DNA of 64,000 bases from Nostoc edaphicum CCNP1411 (lineage in GTDB: Bacteria; Cyanobacteriota; Cyanobacteriia; Cyanobacteriales; Nostocaceae): contig NZ_CP054698.1 of assembly GCF_014023275.1 (NCBI RefSeq), forward strand, positions 4,216,001 to 4,280,000. The letters are read 5' to 3'. Shown piece after piece: positions 25,157-33,930 of this stretch. The first letter of the stretch is position 1; each line of letters starts with the position of its first letter. The notes beneath the pieces are model-generated. The model ran no database searches, was not told the origin of the DNA, and saw only the letters and a program-made list of their open reading frames with translations. A program made the translations under genes and the position numbers.

Positions 25157-26812
25157 CTATTCTTCAATCAATGGGCTGCGGAGGTCTTCTACCATCGCTT
25201 GAATTTCGGCTGGAGGAGGTGGCGTTAGGCGCGAAACCACTAGGGTAACTGCGAAATTAATTAGCATCCCCAAAGTACCAATTCCTTCGGGAGAAACCCC
25301 AAAAAACCAGGGTTGCATACCGCCAAACTTGACGCCGACAATGTAAATAATCGTAAAAATTAAACCCGTCAACATACCGGCGATCGCACCTTCGGAATTG
25401 GTGCGCTTGTCGAAAATCCCCAGGAAAATCACCGGGAAGAAACTAGCAGCAGCTAAACCAAAGGCAAAAGCTACCACCTCACTCACAAATCCCGGCGGAT
25501 TCACCCCAAAATAGCCGGCGAGGACGAGGGAAAAACCTACCATAATCCGCCCGACAAACACCCGTTTTTCTTCTGAGGCTGATGAATCGATGATCCGGTA
25601 GTAGATATCGTGGGCGATGGAACTGGAAATTACCAGCAATAAACCTGATGCTGTAGACAAAGCAGCAGCCAAACCGCCAGCCGCTACCAAGCCAATCACC
25701 CACGGAGGCAAGTTAGCTACCTCTGGGGTAGAAAGCACAATAATATCCCGGTCAATCTTGATTTCATTGGTGTCTTTGTTTGGGGTTAACTGGAAACGCC
25801 CATCCTTATTGATGTCATCAAAAGCCAACAGTTTAGTTTTTTCCCATTTGGTTGCCCAGTCTAGCTGCTGCACTTCTGCAACCGTCTGATTGTGCAGGGA
25901 ATCGATCAGGTTGTAGCGGGCAAACATGGAGAGGGCTGGAGCAGTTGTATAAAGAATAGCGATAAATAGCAATGCCCAACCAGCAGAAAAGCGGGCTGCA
26001 CGCACACTCTTAACTGTGTAAAATCGGACAATAATATGGGGCAAGCCAGCAGTGCCCACCATCAGGGCAATGGTGGTGAACAGCACATCTAGCATCGATT
26101 TGTTCACAAATGGCTCAGTATACGGCTTAAACCCCAAGTCAACCTGAATTTTATTGAGTTTGTCAGCAATATCACTGAAGGTAAATGCTAGCTGAGGAAC
26201 AGGATTACCAGTGAGAAACCAGGCGATCGCGATCGCTGGAATCAGGTAAGCAAAAATCAACACAGAGTACTGTGCTACTTGTGTCCAGGTGATGCCTTTC
26301 ATCCCGCCCAACACAGAGAAAAAGCCCACAATCACCATACCGATGATCACACCTGTATTGATATCTACTTGGAGGAAGCGGCTAAAAACAATGCCCACGC
26401 CCCGCATTTGTCCAGCAACGTAGGTGAGGGAGACAAAAATGGCTGCAACTACTGCCACCAAACGAGCGATATTAGAGTAATAGCGATCGCCTACAAAATC
26501 TGGCACTGTATACTTACCAAATTTCCGCAGGTAGGGAGCCAGCAATAATGCCAGCAGTACATAACCACCCGTCCACCCCATCAAATAAATAGAACCGTCA
26601 TAACCCAAAAAAGAAATCAGCCCCGCCATTGAAATAAACGAAGCTGCGGACATCCAGTCGGCGGCGGTGGCTGCACCATTAGCAATTGAAGGTATCCCTT
26701 GACCTGCGATAAAGAAGTCTTTACTATTTTCGACTCGTGATTGCCAACCAATATAAATGTAGGCAGCAAAGGAAAGTCCAACTAATACAATAGTCCAAAT
26801 TTCAACTGACAC
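25157..26812 (-). CDS. Sodium:solute symporter large subunit (SSS family)
   Basis: The 551 residues form about thirteen membrane helices. The SSS signature GQGIPSIANGAATAADWMSA follows the first helix, and GGLAAALSTASGLLLVISS lies in the centre. It resembles acetate/monocarboxylate permeases (ActP-like), which import small organic acids with Na+. An insertion at about 330-370 (TKWEKTKLLAFDDINKDGRF) is polar and contains a DxNxDGR loop, reminiscent of a calcium-binding loop. It is encoded 9 bp downstream of a DUF4212 small subunit, a pairing known for two-component SSS symporters. The substrate cannot be read from sequence. Confidence 0.88.
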   Translation of the reverse strand: MSVEIWTIVLVGLSFAAYIYIGWQSRVENSKDFFIAGQGIPSIANGAATAADWMSAASFISMAGLISFLGYDGSIYLMGWTGGYVLLALLLAPYLRKFGKYTVPDFVGDRYYSNIARLVAVVAAIFVSLTYVAGQMRGVGIVFSRFLQVDINTGVIIGMVIVGFFSVLGGMKGITWTQVAQYSVLIFAYLIPAIAIAWFLTGNPVPQLAFTFSDIADKLNKIQVDLGFKPYTEPFVNKSMLDVLFTTIALMVGTAGLPHIIVRFYTVKSVRAARFSAGWALLFIAILYTTAPALSMFARYNLIDSLHNQTVAEVQQLDWATKWEKTKLLAFDDINKDGRFQLTPNKDTNEIKIDRDIIVLSTPEVANLPPWVIGLVAAGGLAAALSTASGLLLVISSSIAHDIYYRIIDSSASEEKRVFVGRIMVGFSLVLAGYFGVNPPGFVSEVVAFAFGLAAASFFPVIFLGIFDKRTNSEGAIAGMLTGLIFTIIYIVGVKFGGMQPWFFGVSPEGIGTLGMLINFAVTLVVSRLTPPPPAEIQAMVEDLRSPLIEE

Positions 26813-26821
26813 GGTTTTTCC

Positions 26822-27103
26822 TCACTTCTTGAGATTGTATTTTTGGTCTTGCTTACCGAGATTGTATTTGCGGTCTAGCTTGTCCATTTGGAAGGCATAA
26901 ATGAAAATCAAGGCTACAAACACCAAGATTGATCCTTGTTGTGCCATCCAAAAGCCAAAAGGTACGCCAAAAAACCGGATTGCATTCAAAGGTTGAACCA
27001 ACAAAATACTGAAAACTAAGGAAACCAATGCCCAGACAATTAAAAGATTACGAATTAAAGTAGTATTAGCACGCCAATAAGAACGGCGCTGATCTTCATC
27101 CAT
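26822..27103 (-). CDS. Sodium/substrate symporter small subunit (DUF4212)
   Basis: The 93 residues have two membrane helices (about 20-42 and 52-74). The typical start is RRSYWRANTTLIRNLLIVWAL, with the conserved FGFWMAQQGSILVFVALIF and YAFQMDKLDRKY after it. This small subunit accompanies the large SSS subunit encoded directly downstream (9-bp gap), forming one transcription unit. The basic tail repeats K-Q-D-Q-K-Y-N-L. Confidence 0.88.
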   Translation of the reverse strand: MDEDQRRSYWRANTTLIRNLLIVWALVSLVFSILLVQPLNAIRFFGVPFGFWMAQQGSILVFVALIFIYAFQMDKLDRKYNLGKQDQKYNLKK

Positions 27104-27861
27104 TGTTGTTCATCATCATTGCGTTAGTGCATCAAAATAATACCAATAAGCCGTTATTATCCTGTCTAATTACTGTATTAATTTTTAAATTATTTAGTAA
27201 ACAATATTTATTTTTGGTGTATTAAATATTGCTAAGTAATAGCTGATTGAGAATTACCATCTGGTCAGTTATTAAAATATGTTGGTTAATCAAGCTGAAA
27301 TATGCAATAACTCATTAGTAATACAATAGCTTTATATACAGAAGCTTTAATTTTTAATCCGTGTTAACCAGTAGGATAATAAGGCTATTAAATACTAAAA
27401 GGCATTTTTTGATTGCTATATAAGCAATTAGTACTCAGAAAGACGAACGAAATTTGATTACAAAATATACGAGTAATTACTACGGACTTTTACTTAGTTA
27501 TTTTAATAACATTTTGGTAACGAGCTTGTTATTACAGATATGGGGCATTACCAAAATATAGTAAATTATGATACAAATACTGTCTTACTCAGCTTTCCGA
27601 GGCATTGCAGTCGGTATAGATGAGAACTTATATCTTCGTGGTGAGAAAAAACTGATTTTAGCGAGGCGTTTTGCAAAGCGATGTCTACGACGGGCTAGCC
27701 TATGCTGATCTCAAGCAACCGATTCGCTTCATTCTCAACAACCAACGTCTCCATAGATTTTTGAACTAGTCTTGGAAGTCGCACAAAAATAACTTACCTA
27801 ATTTATTTGCGATCGCACTTATTTCTCAAAACTTGTAGTTTTGAAATTGGGTAAATTTTTC
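27104..27861. other. 758-bp A/T-rich intergenic region between divergent genes
   Basis: Most is A/T-rich and without coding potential on either strand. At 27664-27703 it carries the repeat aagcgatgtctacgacgggc, also found near 20414. Promoters for the symporter unit and the protease must lie here, but I cannot place them. Confidence 0.5.
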
Positions 27862-28527
27862 ATGCGTGTCTTCGGAAAGGGCAGATTTCAGCTTCAAACA
27901 TACCACGAGCCAGAATATATGTTTATCCAAACACTTATCACAGAGCCGATTCATTTTTTCAGAATCGTTGTTATTGTCATATTCTCCATCACTTTGCATG
28001 AGCTTGCTCACGGCTGGGCTGCGATGAGTCAGGGAGATAATACTCCACAACAAACCGGTCATTTGACACTGAATCCTGTAGTTCACATGGGCAAAGAATC
28101 GCTCATCTTTCTCTGTCTCATGGGTATAGCTTGGGGACAAATGCCCGTCAACCCATCTAAGTTTCGTTCTGGAAAGTTAGGCAATATTTTGGTATCAGCA
28201 GCAGGGCCGTTGTCAAATCTGGCTTTAGGAATTCTATTTGTTGTGCTGCTCAAACTTTTCTTTAACCCTAGTCTTTCAGGACTCTTGAGTGTCGAATTTC
28301 TTTACCTAGCGGCTCGGATTAATTTGACGTTATTTCTGTTTAATCTGCTGCCAATTCCACCACTCGATGGCTTTCATATTTTCAGTGAAATTTTTCCTCA
28401 GCTAAAGCCACTGCAATATAGCCAATTCGGATTATTTGCCATGATGCTTCTATTTATAATTCCGGGTTTTGGGATAGGACTTGGTAGCATTGCTGATTTA
28501 TTTATCCGGTCAGGATTGGGGATGTAA
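27862..28527 (+). CDS. Site-2-type metalloprotease (M50 family)
   Basis: This membrane zinc protease of about 221 residues has the active-site HELAHG in the first core helix (residues 46-51). NPVVHMG and the third metal ligand in NLLPIPPLDGF follow near residue 165. There are four to five further hydrophobic segments. M50 proteases cut membrane-bound regulators or signal-peptide remnants. The start is uncertain: ATG 27862, ATG 27919 (MFIQTLITEP, closest to family length) or TTG 27841; none has a good ribosome site. The next gene follows after 36 bp on the same strand. Confidence 0.82.
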   Translation: MRVFGKGRFQLQTYHEPEYMFIQTLITEPIHFFRIVVIVIFSITLHELAHGWAAMSQGDNTPQQTGHLTLNPVVHMGKESLIFLCLMGIAWGQMPVNPSKFRSGKLGNILVSAAGPLSNLALGILFVVLLKLFFNPSLSGLLSVEFLYLAARINLTLFLFNLLPIPPLDGFHIFSEIFPQLKPLQYSQFGLFAMMLLFIIPGFGIGLGSIADLFIRSGLGM

Positions 28528-28563
28528 ACAACAATTGTTATGCGAATAAAAAGGAAAAGTTGA

Positions 28564-29088
28564 ATGAAAATCAATACAAAACTTGTAGTTGCTGCTACTA
28601 GCCTTACCTTGAGTATTGCTGTTGTGCTTATTCCATCTGAAGAATCAATGGCGAACATATTAGCTGTAGATCAATATAATCATTCTGTAAGTAACCATTT
28701 AGTCAAATATCCCCACGAAATAAGTCAACAATTAATGGTTGTAAAACCAGTGACATTTAACTATGTATCAGGGAATTTAATAATTGAAAAATATAACTTT
28801 TTACCCTGTTATAATCAAGAGCGATCGCCATTTATCTCTTCTATTGAATTATTGATGAGATTATTGATTATTGGAAGTTTTGGCTCTGTGGGAATCGCAG
28901 GTTATTCTTCCTTTGTAGAACGTTATTTTCAAATCATTAATAAAGATTTAAAAATAATTTATTATAGTATTTTCTTGCTACTGTCTTTACAGATTATAGG
29001 TAGCGTTATTGTTTTAATGTCTTCACCCACCAGTTCAATTGCTTCTACAATTCATCCAAGCTCTAGCTGTATCTTAGGGAAACCATAG
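28564..29088 (+). CDS. Hypothetical membrane protein
   Basis: This 174-residue protein begins with a signal-like segment (MKINTKLVVAATSLTLSIAV) and has two more hydrophobic segments (about 100-117 and 135-158). No motif is recognised. AAGGA sits upstream of the ATG. It starts 36 bp after the M50 protease gene and may be cotranscribed with it, perhaps as a substrate or partner, which is speculation. Composition is A/T-rich compared with the urease genes. Confidence 0.5.
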   Translation: MKINTKLVVAATSLTLSIAVVLIPSEESMANILAVDQYNHSVSNHLVKYPHEISQQLMVVKPVTFNYVSGNLIIEKYNFLPCYNQERSPFISSIELLMRLLIIGSFGSVGIAGYSSFVERYFQIINKDLKIIYYSIFLLLSLQIIGSVIVLMSSPTSSIASTIHPSSSCILGKP

Positions 29089-29146
29089 TAGTAATTAGAA
29101 TTACTATAGTGATTCTAAATAATTAGTGAGAGATAAGAATCCCGAC

Positions 29147-29283
29147 TCAATACTTTTCGGTTAAGACAATAGACGCGATGAATCGCCGTCTTTGTGATGA
29201 TTTATCGGATATTTGCGATCTATAATTTTCATCAAAAACCTTAACCTAACCGTATTGAATCCCGACTTATTAAATAAGTCGGG
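29147..29283. repeat. MITE-like repeat with terminal hairpin
   Basis: tcaatacttttcggttaag (29147-29165) is the imperfect complement of cttaacctaaccgtattga (29240-29258). The ends resemble those of 44836-44977. A perfect hairpin CCCGACTTA/TAAGTCGGG (29261-29283) follows and could end transcription from either side. Confidence 0.65.
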
Positions 29284-29342
29284 ATTATAATATTTGCATT
29301 CTCACAAATCAAATTAGATTAGATTATATTAGCATATCCAAT

Positions 29343-30734
29343 CTATTTGTCTACACCTACAGAAATAAGTTTGCTGTAATATTCAGTTTTTGCATAGATG
29401 CTGATAATACTATCGCCAACTACAAAAAAAGTACCTTCTTGCTCATCTTTAGAAAATTTCAAATTTGGATATTTAGCAGCAGCTTCGTCAGATGTCATGG
29501 CTTTTGCTTCCATTTGTTTTGGCAATAGTCCAGTAGAACCAATGTAAAATACCAAGGGAGATATCTTATCTTGGTAGATATTTTCTGCATATTCTTCTAG
29601 CTTGTGATTTGCCGTCGTTAAAGCTGTAACCATTTCCTCTTTGCTGATCTGTTTACCAGTTTGTTTATCCTGTAATAACTGCGCCAAACTATCAGCACCA
29701 ACTTTCTTAAGAATACCTCCAACAATACCATTTTGCTCAAGCCCAAGAAAATCATCAAAAATTGGTTTCATCAACTCGTCAACTTTGCTAGTTTTAGTGC
29801 GTGATGACAATAACCTGTGCCTAACAGCGAGATTCTCATTAAATGCCATTTCAAAACTAGGCTTAATGATAATTTCTCCAGTTTCTTTGTCATAAAGACG
29901 ATACATTCTATTGAGAAACTTGTTAGCAGAAGGTAACTTACCCAAGTTCAAAATATCTTGACTGCCGATATCGATTTTATAGCTAAATTTTGATTCAATA
30001 GTACCATTAGCTAAAGCTTCGTTGATATCAATGTATTCGTTAGTCGTAGGAAAGTTGATGTAAATATTCTTGGACAGATAGTGCTTTTGAAACTCATCTA
30101 ACTGCGTCTCTATAAATACATCTGACTCCTTTCTCAAGTGAGCGCCAATAATACTAGTCAGTACTTTAATTTCTGCTAGTTCATTGAATACTCCATCAAT
30201 ACTGCTGTAAATACTATTAGCAGCTACAAGTGGCAAGCTATCTAACTGAATGGTATATTCAGCCCGAAAGTCGAATTTTTCCGCATCTAGAATGCCTTTT
30301 TCTTTGAGTAAGTCAAATACTTTTTTGCTGCTGATTTTGACTTGTAATGACTTTACGTTGATTTTGCCGTCACTTACAATCGTGTAATTATTAAAATTAT
30401 TGAGGTCATTTACTAGCAAACCTGCTACTTCAAGAGTGGGAGTTTTGTCTTCAGATTTTGCAAGTTTTACTTTACGTTTGACAAGCATATTGATAGTAGC
30501 AGTATTGCGGTTAAACTGAAACTTGCCCATACCGACATACTCAGCATTATCCATATATTCTGTTTGCAACCAAGGTTGGAGCAGTTCCCCGTTTTCGTTC
30601 CTAACACCTCTAACACGTTTGATACCTGTTCTTTGATAATTTTCTTGCAGGTGCTTGATATTGACAATAATATTGTTGCGATGTTGTGCAAAAATTTGGA
30701 TTAGTTCTACCAGAGAAATTTGATTCTTTGTCAT
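29343..30734 (-). CDS. Hypothetical protein, unknown family
   Basis: The 463-residue soluble protein has no signal peptide or membrane segment. It has mixed alpha/beta content and a long run of charged helices at about 330-410 (LLQDKQTGKQISKEEMVTAL). I recognise no catalytic motif. The ATG is preceded by a purine-poor leader, agggtggcaatatg. It is isolated, with 250 bp of repeat sequence downstream and 700 bp upstream. The frame is long, clean and in normal codon use, so the gene is real although its role is unknown. Confidence 0.65.
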   Translation of the reverse strand: MTKNQISLVELIQIFAQHRNNIIVNIKHLQENYQRTGIKRVRGVRNENGELLQPWLQTEYMDNAEYVGMGKFQFNRNTATINMLVKRKVKLAKSEDKTPTLEVAGLLVNDLNNFNNYTIVSDGKINVKSLQVKISSKKVFDLLKEKGILDAEKFDFRAEYTIQLDSLPLVAANSIYSSIDGVFNELAEIKVLTSIIGAHLRKESDVFIETQLDEFQKHYLSKNIYINFPTTNEYIDINEALANGTIESKFSYKIDIGSQDILNLGKLPSANKFLNRMYRLYDKETGEIIIKPSFEMAFNENLAVRHRLLSSRTKTSKVDELMKPIFDDFLGLEQNGIVGGILKKVGADSLAQLLQDKQTGKQISKEEMVTALTTANHKLEEYAENIYQDKISPLVFYIGSTGLLPKQMEAKAMTSDEAAAKYPNLKFSKDEQEGTFFVVGDSIISIYAKTEYYSKLISVGVDK

Positions 30735-31177
30735 ATTGCCACCCTACAGATAAAGGTTAAGAATCTTGTAAAGCCACGGTTATTGAAGTTTATTGCTCTG
30801 ACAAAATCAGCTTTTACAACTGTGTAAAATTGAAGGGTAAACACACAATAATTTGATTACGAAACTTTGTACAAAGTTTTGTATATTTGCGGTTAGCTGA
30901 GGGTTTAAGTTTAAACGCAAAGGAGCGCAAAGTTTGTTTGAGTCTATTCACTACGGACTGAGGTAAATTTGTACTTCGCGTTGCATACTCAGCGGATATT
31001 CATCTCTTTATAGTACAATTGTATCATAAAACTGCCAAGTTGTGTAGACTCCGCTTAGGCTGTTAACTTTGTTGGTTTTAAGACAAAATTATTTCATACA
31101 ACTTTATTTTCAACCAACATTGACGACACAAAAACTGCATAAACTTTTACCCTCCAAAAAGGCACAAAGTCAACAGC

Positions 31178-31281
31178 CTAGTACCGCAAGGCGGAATTAA
31201 AAATTAAAAATTAAAAATTAAGACAGCGTAAGGGTTTTGTTGATTTGGAATGATTGGTTTATTTCCGCCGTGTTGTACTAG
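31178..31281. repeat. MITE-like dispersed repeat, copy 3
   Basis: The 104-bp unit runs from CTAGTACCGCAAGGCGGAA to TTCCGCCGTGTTGTACTAG. It has the same orientation and interior (aaaatt runs, aagacagcgtaagggtttt) as copy 2. Confidence 0.9.
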
Positions 31282-31326
31282 ACATGGAGCTTTCTGCAAA
31301 ACCTATTTAGCACAAAATCTGCAAGG

Positions 31327-31381
31327 TTTGTAGTAAGCACTTAAGTGCTTAAAAATCCAGGACTAAAGTCCTTACTACAAA
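31327..31381. repeat. Two-hairpin repeat closed by an 11-bp stem
   Basis: TTTGTAGTAAG (31327-31337) pairs with CTTACTACAAA (31371-31381). Inside lie AGCACTTAAGTGCT and AGGACTAAAGTCCT, each self-complementary. It is a smaller relative of the multi-arm element at 1070-1196. Confidence 0.8.
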
Positions 31382-31445
31382 CTTTTATAACCCTTCAGAA
31401 CTAATGGGACAGACCACTAGAATGCAGGTTTCTGCAATCCTTTAC

Positions 31446-32309
31446 TTAGCGCAAAATCTGGTCAATCATCCGGTTGGCTTGCGAATCGTAACCGCCGCCA
31501 AATAAATTGAAGTGATTCAAAATGTGATACAGATTATAGAGCGTTTTTCTGCGTTCATAGCCTGCATCTAACGGAAATACCTGGTTGTAACCCTGATAAA
31601 ATGCTGCTGGGAAACCACCAAACAATTCTGTCATGGCGATATCAACTTCGCGATCGCCAAAATAAGTTGCTGGATCAAATATCACAGGTTCTCCCGACGC
31701 AGTACACCCAGCATTTCCGCCCCATAAATCGCCGTGTACTAAAGAAGGTTGCACCTCACGATTTGCCAATAGTTCAGGAATCGCTGCTAGTAACTTGTCT
31801 TGCTGGGGAAAATTACCTCCCCGCCGCCTTGCCAATTGAAATTGATAACCCAAACGATGTTTAATATAAAATTCCGTCCAGTCTGCTGTCCAAGTATTAA
31901 TTTGGGGTGTGGAACCAATGGTATTGTTAATTTTCCAACCAAAACCTTGACTGCTGCTAGCTTTGTGCATCGCCGCTAACCTGCGCCCCATCTCTTCCCA
32001 TGAGTTGCTGTTACCGCGACTAAGTTCCAACCATTCCAGGACGATGTAGCTAGAATTATCAGCAGTACTCCAGCAAATTGGTTTGGGGACGCGAATACTA
32101 GCTGTTGCTAGCATTTCCTTTAAACCCAACGCCTCAGCTTCAAACATCGCAACTTGGGATGCAAGGTTAAGCTTGACGAAGTAGGTTATCTCACCATTGG
32201 AAACAGCATAACCTTGGTTGATGCACCCACCACCAACCGATCGCCGTTGCTGACTCTGAAATTTTTCGCCAGTTACCTGGCTAATATGGGTGTCGATTTG
32301 AGTCCACAT
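31446..32309 (-). CDS. Fructosamine kinase family protein
   Basis: The 287 residues show the fructosamine-kinase/APH fold: an N-terminal lobe with GGCINQGYAV and KLN, then SYIVLEWLEL. The catalytic loop PSLVHGDLWGGNAG follows at about 192-205, then the metal-binding PVIFDPATYFGDREVDIAMTELFGGF. These kinases phosphorylate sugar-derived adducts on protein lysines so that the sugar is released (deglycation). Length is as expected. It lies downstream of the M16 peptidase gene on the same strand with a 120-bp spacer that includes short tandem repeats. Confidence 0.9.
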   Translation of the reverse strand: MWTQIDTHISQVTGEKFQSQQRRSVGGGCINQGYAVSNGEITYFVKLNLASQVAMFEAEALGLKEMLATASIRVPKPICWSTADNSSYIVLEWLELSRGNSNSWEEMGRRLAAMHKASSSQGFGWKINNTIGSTPQINTWTADWTEFYIKHRLGYQFQLARRRGGNFPQQDKLLAAIPELLANREVQPSLVHGDLWGGNAGCTASGEPVIFDPATYFGDREVDIAMTELFGGFPAAFYQGYNQVFPLDAGYERRKTLYNLYHILNHFNLFGGGYDSQANRMIDQILR

Positions 32310-32429
32310 GATGCAATTTTGGATTTTAGATTTTGGATTTTGGATTAATAACTGGGCATTGGTACTGATTATTAATTATTTTCCTCTTCCCCATGCCCAA
32401 TGCCCCATGCCCTATTCCCAATTTTTAAT

Positions 32430-33710
32430 TTACGGCTTTACAAAAACCACACCATAAGCATCTGGGGAAAGATACTCTTTAGCTGCTTGCATTAAGTCTG
32501 TTGCATCTTGGCTCTGAATTATCGCTGGGTAATTAAAGGCGGGTTCCAAATCTCCCACCAAAGATTGATAATAACCATACAACCCAGAGCGATCGCTTGG
32601 TGTTTCGTTACCAAATATAAATCTGTTAGCTACTCGCTGCCGTATACGGGCAATTTCTGATTCTGTTACCAACTCTGTTTGTAGTTTACCAATGTGTTGA
32701 GCGATCGCATCCTCTACAACTGCTAAATTTTCCACTGCACATTTAGCTGAAATATAAAATATCCCTTGCAGCTGATTGCTCATGTTGCTCACAGAAATGG
32801 AAGTAACCAATCCCCGTTCTTCCCGTAAATCCCTCACTAGTCTTGATGTCCGTCCGTGTCCCAAAATTCCTGCTAAAACATCCAAACCATAGGTGCGATC
32901 TAACTGGGTCATTCCGGGAACCCGCCAAACCATCACTAGCCTTGCTTGTTGCAGACTTTCATCGATAAATTCTCGACGGACAATTTCTGTAAATGGTGAT
33001 TCAGGGCTGAGTAGTGAGGGCTGAGTCTTGAGTGCTGAGTCCTGAGTTTTAGTAGCTTTTGTAAATCCTTCAGCAACAGTTGCAATTAATTCTTCCACGG
33101 GTAAATTACCCACAGCTACAGCAGTAATTGACTGCGGTTGATACCAATTAGTATGAAAATCTCGCATCTGCTGGGGTTTAAGTTCGGCAATCACCGATTC
33201 TGGCCCCAATACTGCACGGCGATAGGGTAGCTCATCAAAGGCTGTCTCCATCGCTCGCCGATATGTCCGCCGCTGGGGATTATCCTCTGAACGCCTAATT
33301 TCTTCCAAAACTACCAATCGCTCACGTTCAAAGGCATCATCAGGAATACTCGCGTTAGATACTACATCTATTTGTAGTGGTGCAAGCTCGGCAAAATCTT
33401 TGGGTGCAGTAGTTATATAGTAATGAGTATAGTCCTGGCTAGTAGCAGCATTAGTAACAGCACCCCGTTCTTCAATTCGACGTTCAAATTCGCCGCTAGC
33501 TAGTCTTTCTGTTCCTTTAAAAATCATGTGTTCTAAAAAGTGAGCCATGCCGTTAATGGCATCAGGTTCTACAGCAGAGCCAACTTTAATCCACAAATTG
33601 AGGTTTACGGCTTCAACTGGCATTTGCTCGGCAATGATTGTCAAACCATTGGGCAAGTAGTGCAGTGTCGGAGCATTAAGACGGGGAAATTTCCGTAGGG
33701 TTGAGGTCAT
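32430..33710 (-). CDS. M16 family zinc peptidase
   Basis: The 426 residues have the inverted zinc motif HFLEH at 57-61 and a downstream Glu in the ERERLVVLEEIRR region. The C-terminal half is the inactive lobe with ILGHGRTSRLVRDLREERGLV. This is the processing-peptidase-like form common in bacteria, acting on peptides or unfolded proteins in the cytoplasm or periplasm. At about 220-236 a stretch TKTQDSALKTQPSLLSPES is encoded by short tandem repeats (gctgagt) and looks like a repeat insertion tolerated in the linker between lobes. Confidence 0.88.
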   Translation of the reverse strand: MTSTLRKFPRLNAPTLHYLPNGLTIIAEQMPVEAVNLNLWIKVGSAVEPDAINGMAHFLEHMIFKGTERLASGEFERRIEERGAVTNAATSQDYTHYYITTAPKDFAELAPLQIDVVSNASIPDDAFERERLVVLEEIRRSEDNPQRRTYRRAMETAFDELPYRRAVLGPESVIAELKPQQMRDFHTNWYQPQSITAVAVGNLPVEELIATVAEGFTKATKTQDSALKTQPSLLSPESPFTEIVRREFIDESLQQARLVMVWRVPGMTQLDRTYGLDVLAGILGHGRTSRLVRDLREERGLVTSISVSNMSNQLQGIFYISAKCAVENLAVVEDAIAQHIGKLQTELVTESEIARIRQRVANRFIFGNETPSDRSGLYGYYQSLVGDLEPAFNYPAIIQSQDATDLMQAAKEYLSPDAYGVVFVKP

Positions 33711-33930
33711 TGCTACTTGTGTGTGAGGAGCGATATTACTTCTTTATCTTATCTGCGACTTCAAATAAGCACTGCGAACGCATCAAGAAGAGAACGCCAA
33801 GAAGAATTTTTCCGTATCCCCTCCCCACATCTCCGTATGCTGACTACTTTCTTTAGCCATGAACTCATTAATCTCGATCACGCTGTAAAATTATGAATAG
33901 CAATGTTAAGAATTATAAAAATAAATATCG

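Larger units (their letters stand above)
30735..31445. other. 711-bp intergenic region with two repeats
   Basis: It contains the MITE-like copy at 31178-31281 and the two-hairpin repeat at 31327-31381. The rest is A/T-rich with an acgcaaaggagcgcaaag segment (about 30914-30931) typical of cyanobacterial spacer DNA. No coding sequence is supported. Confidence 0.6.

Noticed and set aside
27841..27861. TTG start for the M50 protease
   Set aside because: No ribosome site, and two ATG codons downstream fit the family length better; kept only as an alternative.
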